Made by a program: the position numbers and the translations under genes
Assembly: GCA_944325615.1 (NCBI GenBank)
Contig: CALVAU010000051.1
Location: 1-13,622, forward strand
Reading direction: 5' to 3'
DNA length: 13,622 nt
From: Candidatus Gastranaerophilales bacterium
Lineage (GTDB): Bacteria > Cyanobacteriota > Vampirovibrionia > Gastranaerophilales > Gastranaerophilaceae
Notes under the pieces: model-generated
What the model saw: the letters and a program-made list of their open reading frames with translations, nothing else
Database searches by the model: none
What the model was told of the DNA's origin: nothing
In this document: positions 13,171-13,622 of the stretch, one piece after another
Layout: every line of letters starts with the position of its first letter
Position numbering within the stretch: the stretch's first letter is position 1

Positions 13171-13622
13171 ATGAAATCAATACAATATTACGGACCGCAA
13201 AATATTAAGTATGAAGATGTTATGGTAAAACCGCCCGAAGAAGGTGAAATCGTTGTCAAAATCATGTCAGCTTTGACTTGCGGTACTGATGTAAAGACAT
13301 ATAGACGCGGTCATCCAGTTTTAATAAAAAACATCCCATCAGGGTTTGGCCATGAATTTTCTGGGATTGTAGATCGTGTCGGTCACGGAGTTACAAAATT
13401 CAAAGTCGGTGATAGGGTTGTTTGTGCAAACTCTGCGCCTTGCGGTGATTGTTTTTATTGTAGGCGCGGTGAATATAATTTGTGTGAGAACTTAAATCTC
13501 TTAAATGGAGCTTACGCACAATATATCACAGTGCCGGCAAGAATTGTTGAAAAAAATACTCTTATTTTGCCTGAAGATTTGAGCTTTGATAAGGCTGCTT
13601 TTTGCGAACCGCTTGCAAATGT
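13171..13622 (+). CDS. Zinc-dependent medium-chain dehydrogenase, second of pair (3' end outside window)
   Basis: The frame runs from ATG 13171 to the window end, giving the first 150 residues of about 340. It is in the same superfamily as the previous gene: catalytic zinc ligands at C37 (LTCGTD), H61/E62 (FGHEFSG) and E146 (CEPLAN), and structural cysteines C91, C94, C97 and C105 (PCGDCFYC then LC). The NAD-binding domain lies outside. AAAAGG (13157-13162) eight bases upstream serves as ribosome binding site, and the 14-bp gap indicates co-transcription. The two proteins share the metal-site pattern but little else by eye, so they are distant paralogues, probably with different substrates or successive steps. 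More pathway genes may follow beyond the edge. Confidence 0.88.
   Translation, partial: MKSIQYYGPQNIKYEDVMVKPPEEGEIVVKIMSALTCGTDVKTYRRGHPVLIKNIPSGFGHEFSGIVDRVGHGVTKFKVGDRVVCANSAPCGDCFYCRRGEYNLCENLNLLNGAYAQYITVPARIVEKNTLILPEDLSFDKAAFCEPLAN

Noticed and set aside
1..13622. Mobile element, CRISPR array, toxin-antitoxin or phage defence locus
   Set aside because: No transposase, integrase, terminal repeats, spaced direct repeats or small toxin-like pair was seen. Gene content is core metabolism and information processing.
1..13622. tRNA, rRNA or known riboswitch
   Set aside because: Intergenic gaps are short and AT-rich, and no cloverleaf, rRNA core or riboswitch consensus was recognised by eye.

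Overview
The window is an AT-rich, gene-dense stretch of bacterial chromosome. It reads as ordinary core and housekeeping genes with short intergenic gaps, recognisable Shine-Dalgarno sites and several TTG starts. There are no insertion sequences, phage genes, tRNA or rRNA genes or CRISPR arrays. The gene mix is a group-3 (SigF/SigB-like) sigma factor beside a prepilin peptidase, stand-alone gatC, two tandem divergent thymidylate-kinase-like genes, a YhaM-like HD exonuclease and an SLC45/GPH-type sugar transporter. With the low GC this suggests a non-photosynthetic cyanobacterial relative (Vampirovibrionia/Melainabacteria, Gastranaerophilales type). That placement is an inference; a low-GC Firmicute-like anaerobe is the main alternative.

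Layout. 1-958 (+): the 3' end of dnaA abuts ruvA with no spacer. 1005-2779 (-): a group-3 sigma factor gene is followed after 2 bp by a type IV prepilin peptidase gene. 2918-6746 (+): gatC, pyrG, a small membrane protein of unknown function, and an MFS sugar transporter with its own promoter. 6770-6861: two strong hairpins separate this convergent pair; the second is a symmetric 20-bp bidirectional terminator. 6872-11007 (-), listed in transcription order: ilvC, a YhaM-like HD nuclease, two tmk paralogues overlapping by one base, an open frame of 55 codons with no standard start, and a protein with a lysine-rich linker and a winged helix. 11088-12077 (-): a divergent tandem-GNAT protein that looks leaderless. 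12146-13622 (+): two tandem zinc-dependent medium-chain dehydrogenases, the second cut by the window edge.

Functions are mostly replication and repair (dnaA, ruvA), nucleotide supply (pyrG, tmk pair), translation fidelity (gatC), branched-chain amino acid synthesis (ilvC), RNA turnover (HD nuclease), regulation (sigma factor, winged helix) and sugar or polyol handling (MFS, dehydrogenase pair). The sigma factor/prepilin peptidase pair suggests control of pili or secretion. No stretch longer than 300 bases lacks a gene; the longest gaps are 7565-7716, 2780-2917 and 6747-6871, and each is described below.

I found no clearly new multi-gene system. The points most worth a second look are the TREPG-less tmk pair, the hidden frame at 7549-7716, the linker-winged-helix protein, a hairpin that may bring a distant Shine-Dalgarno close to the HD gene start, and the overlapping divergent promoters with a leaderless GNAT gene.
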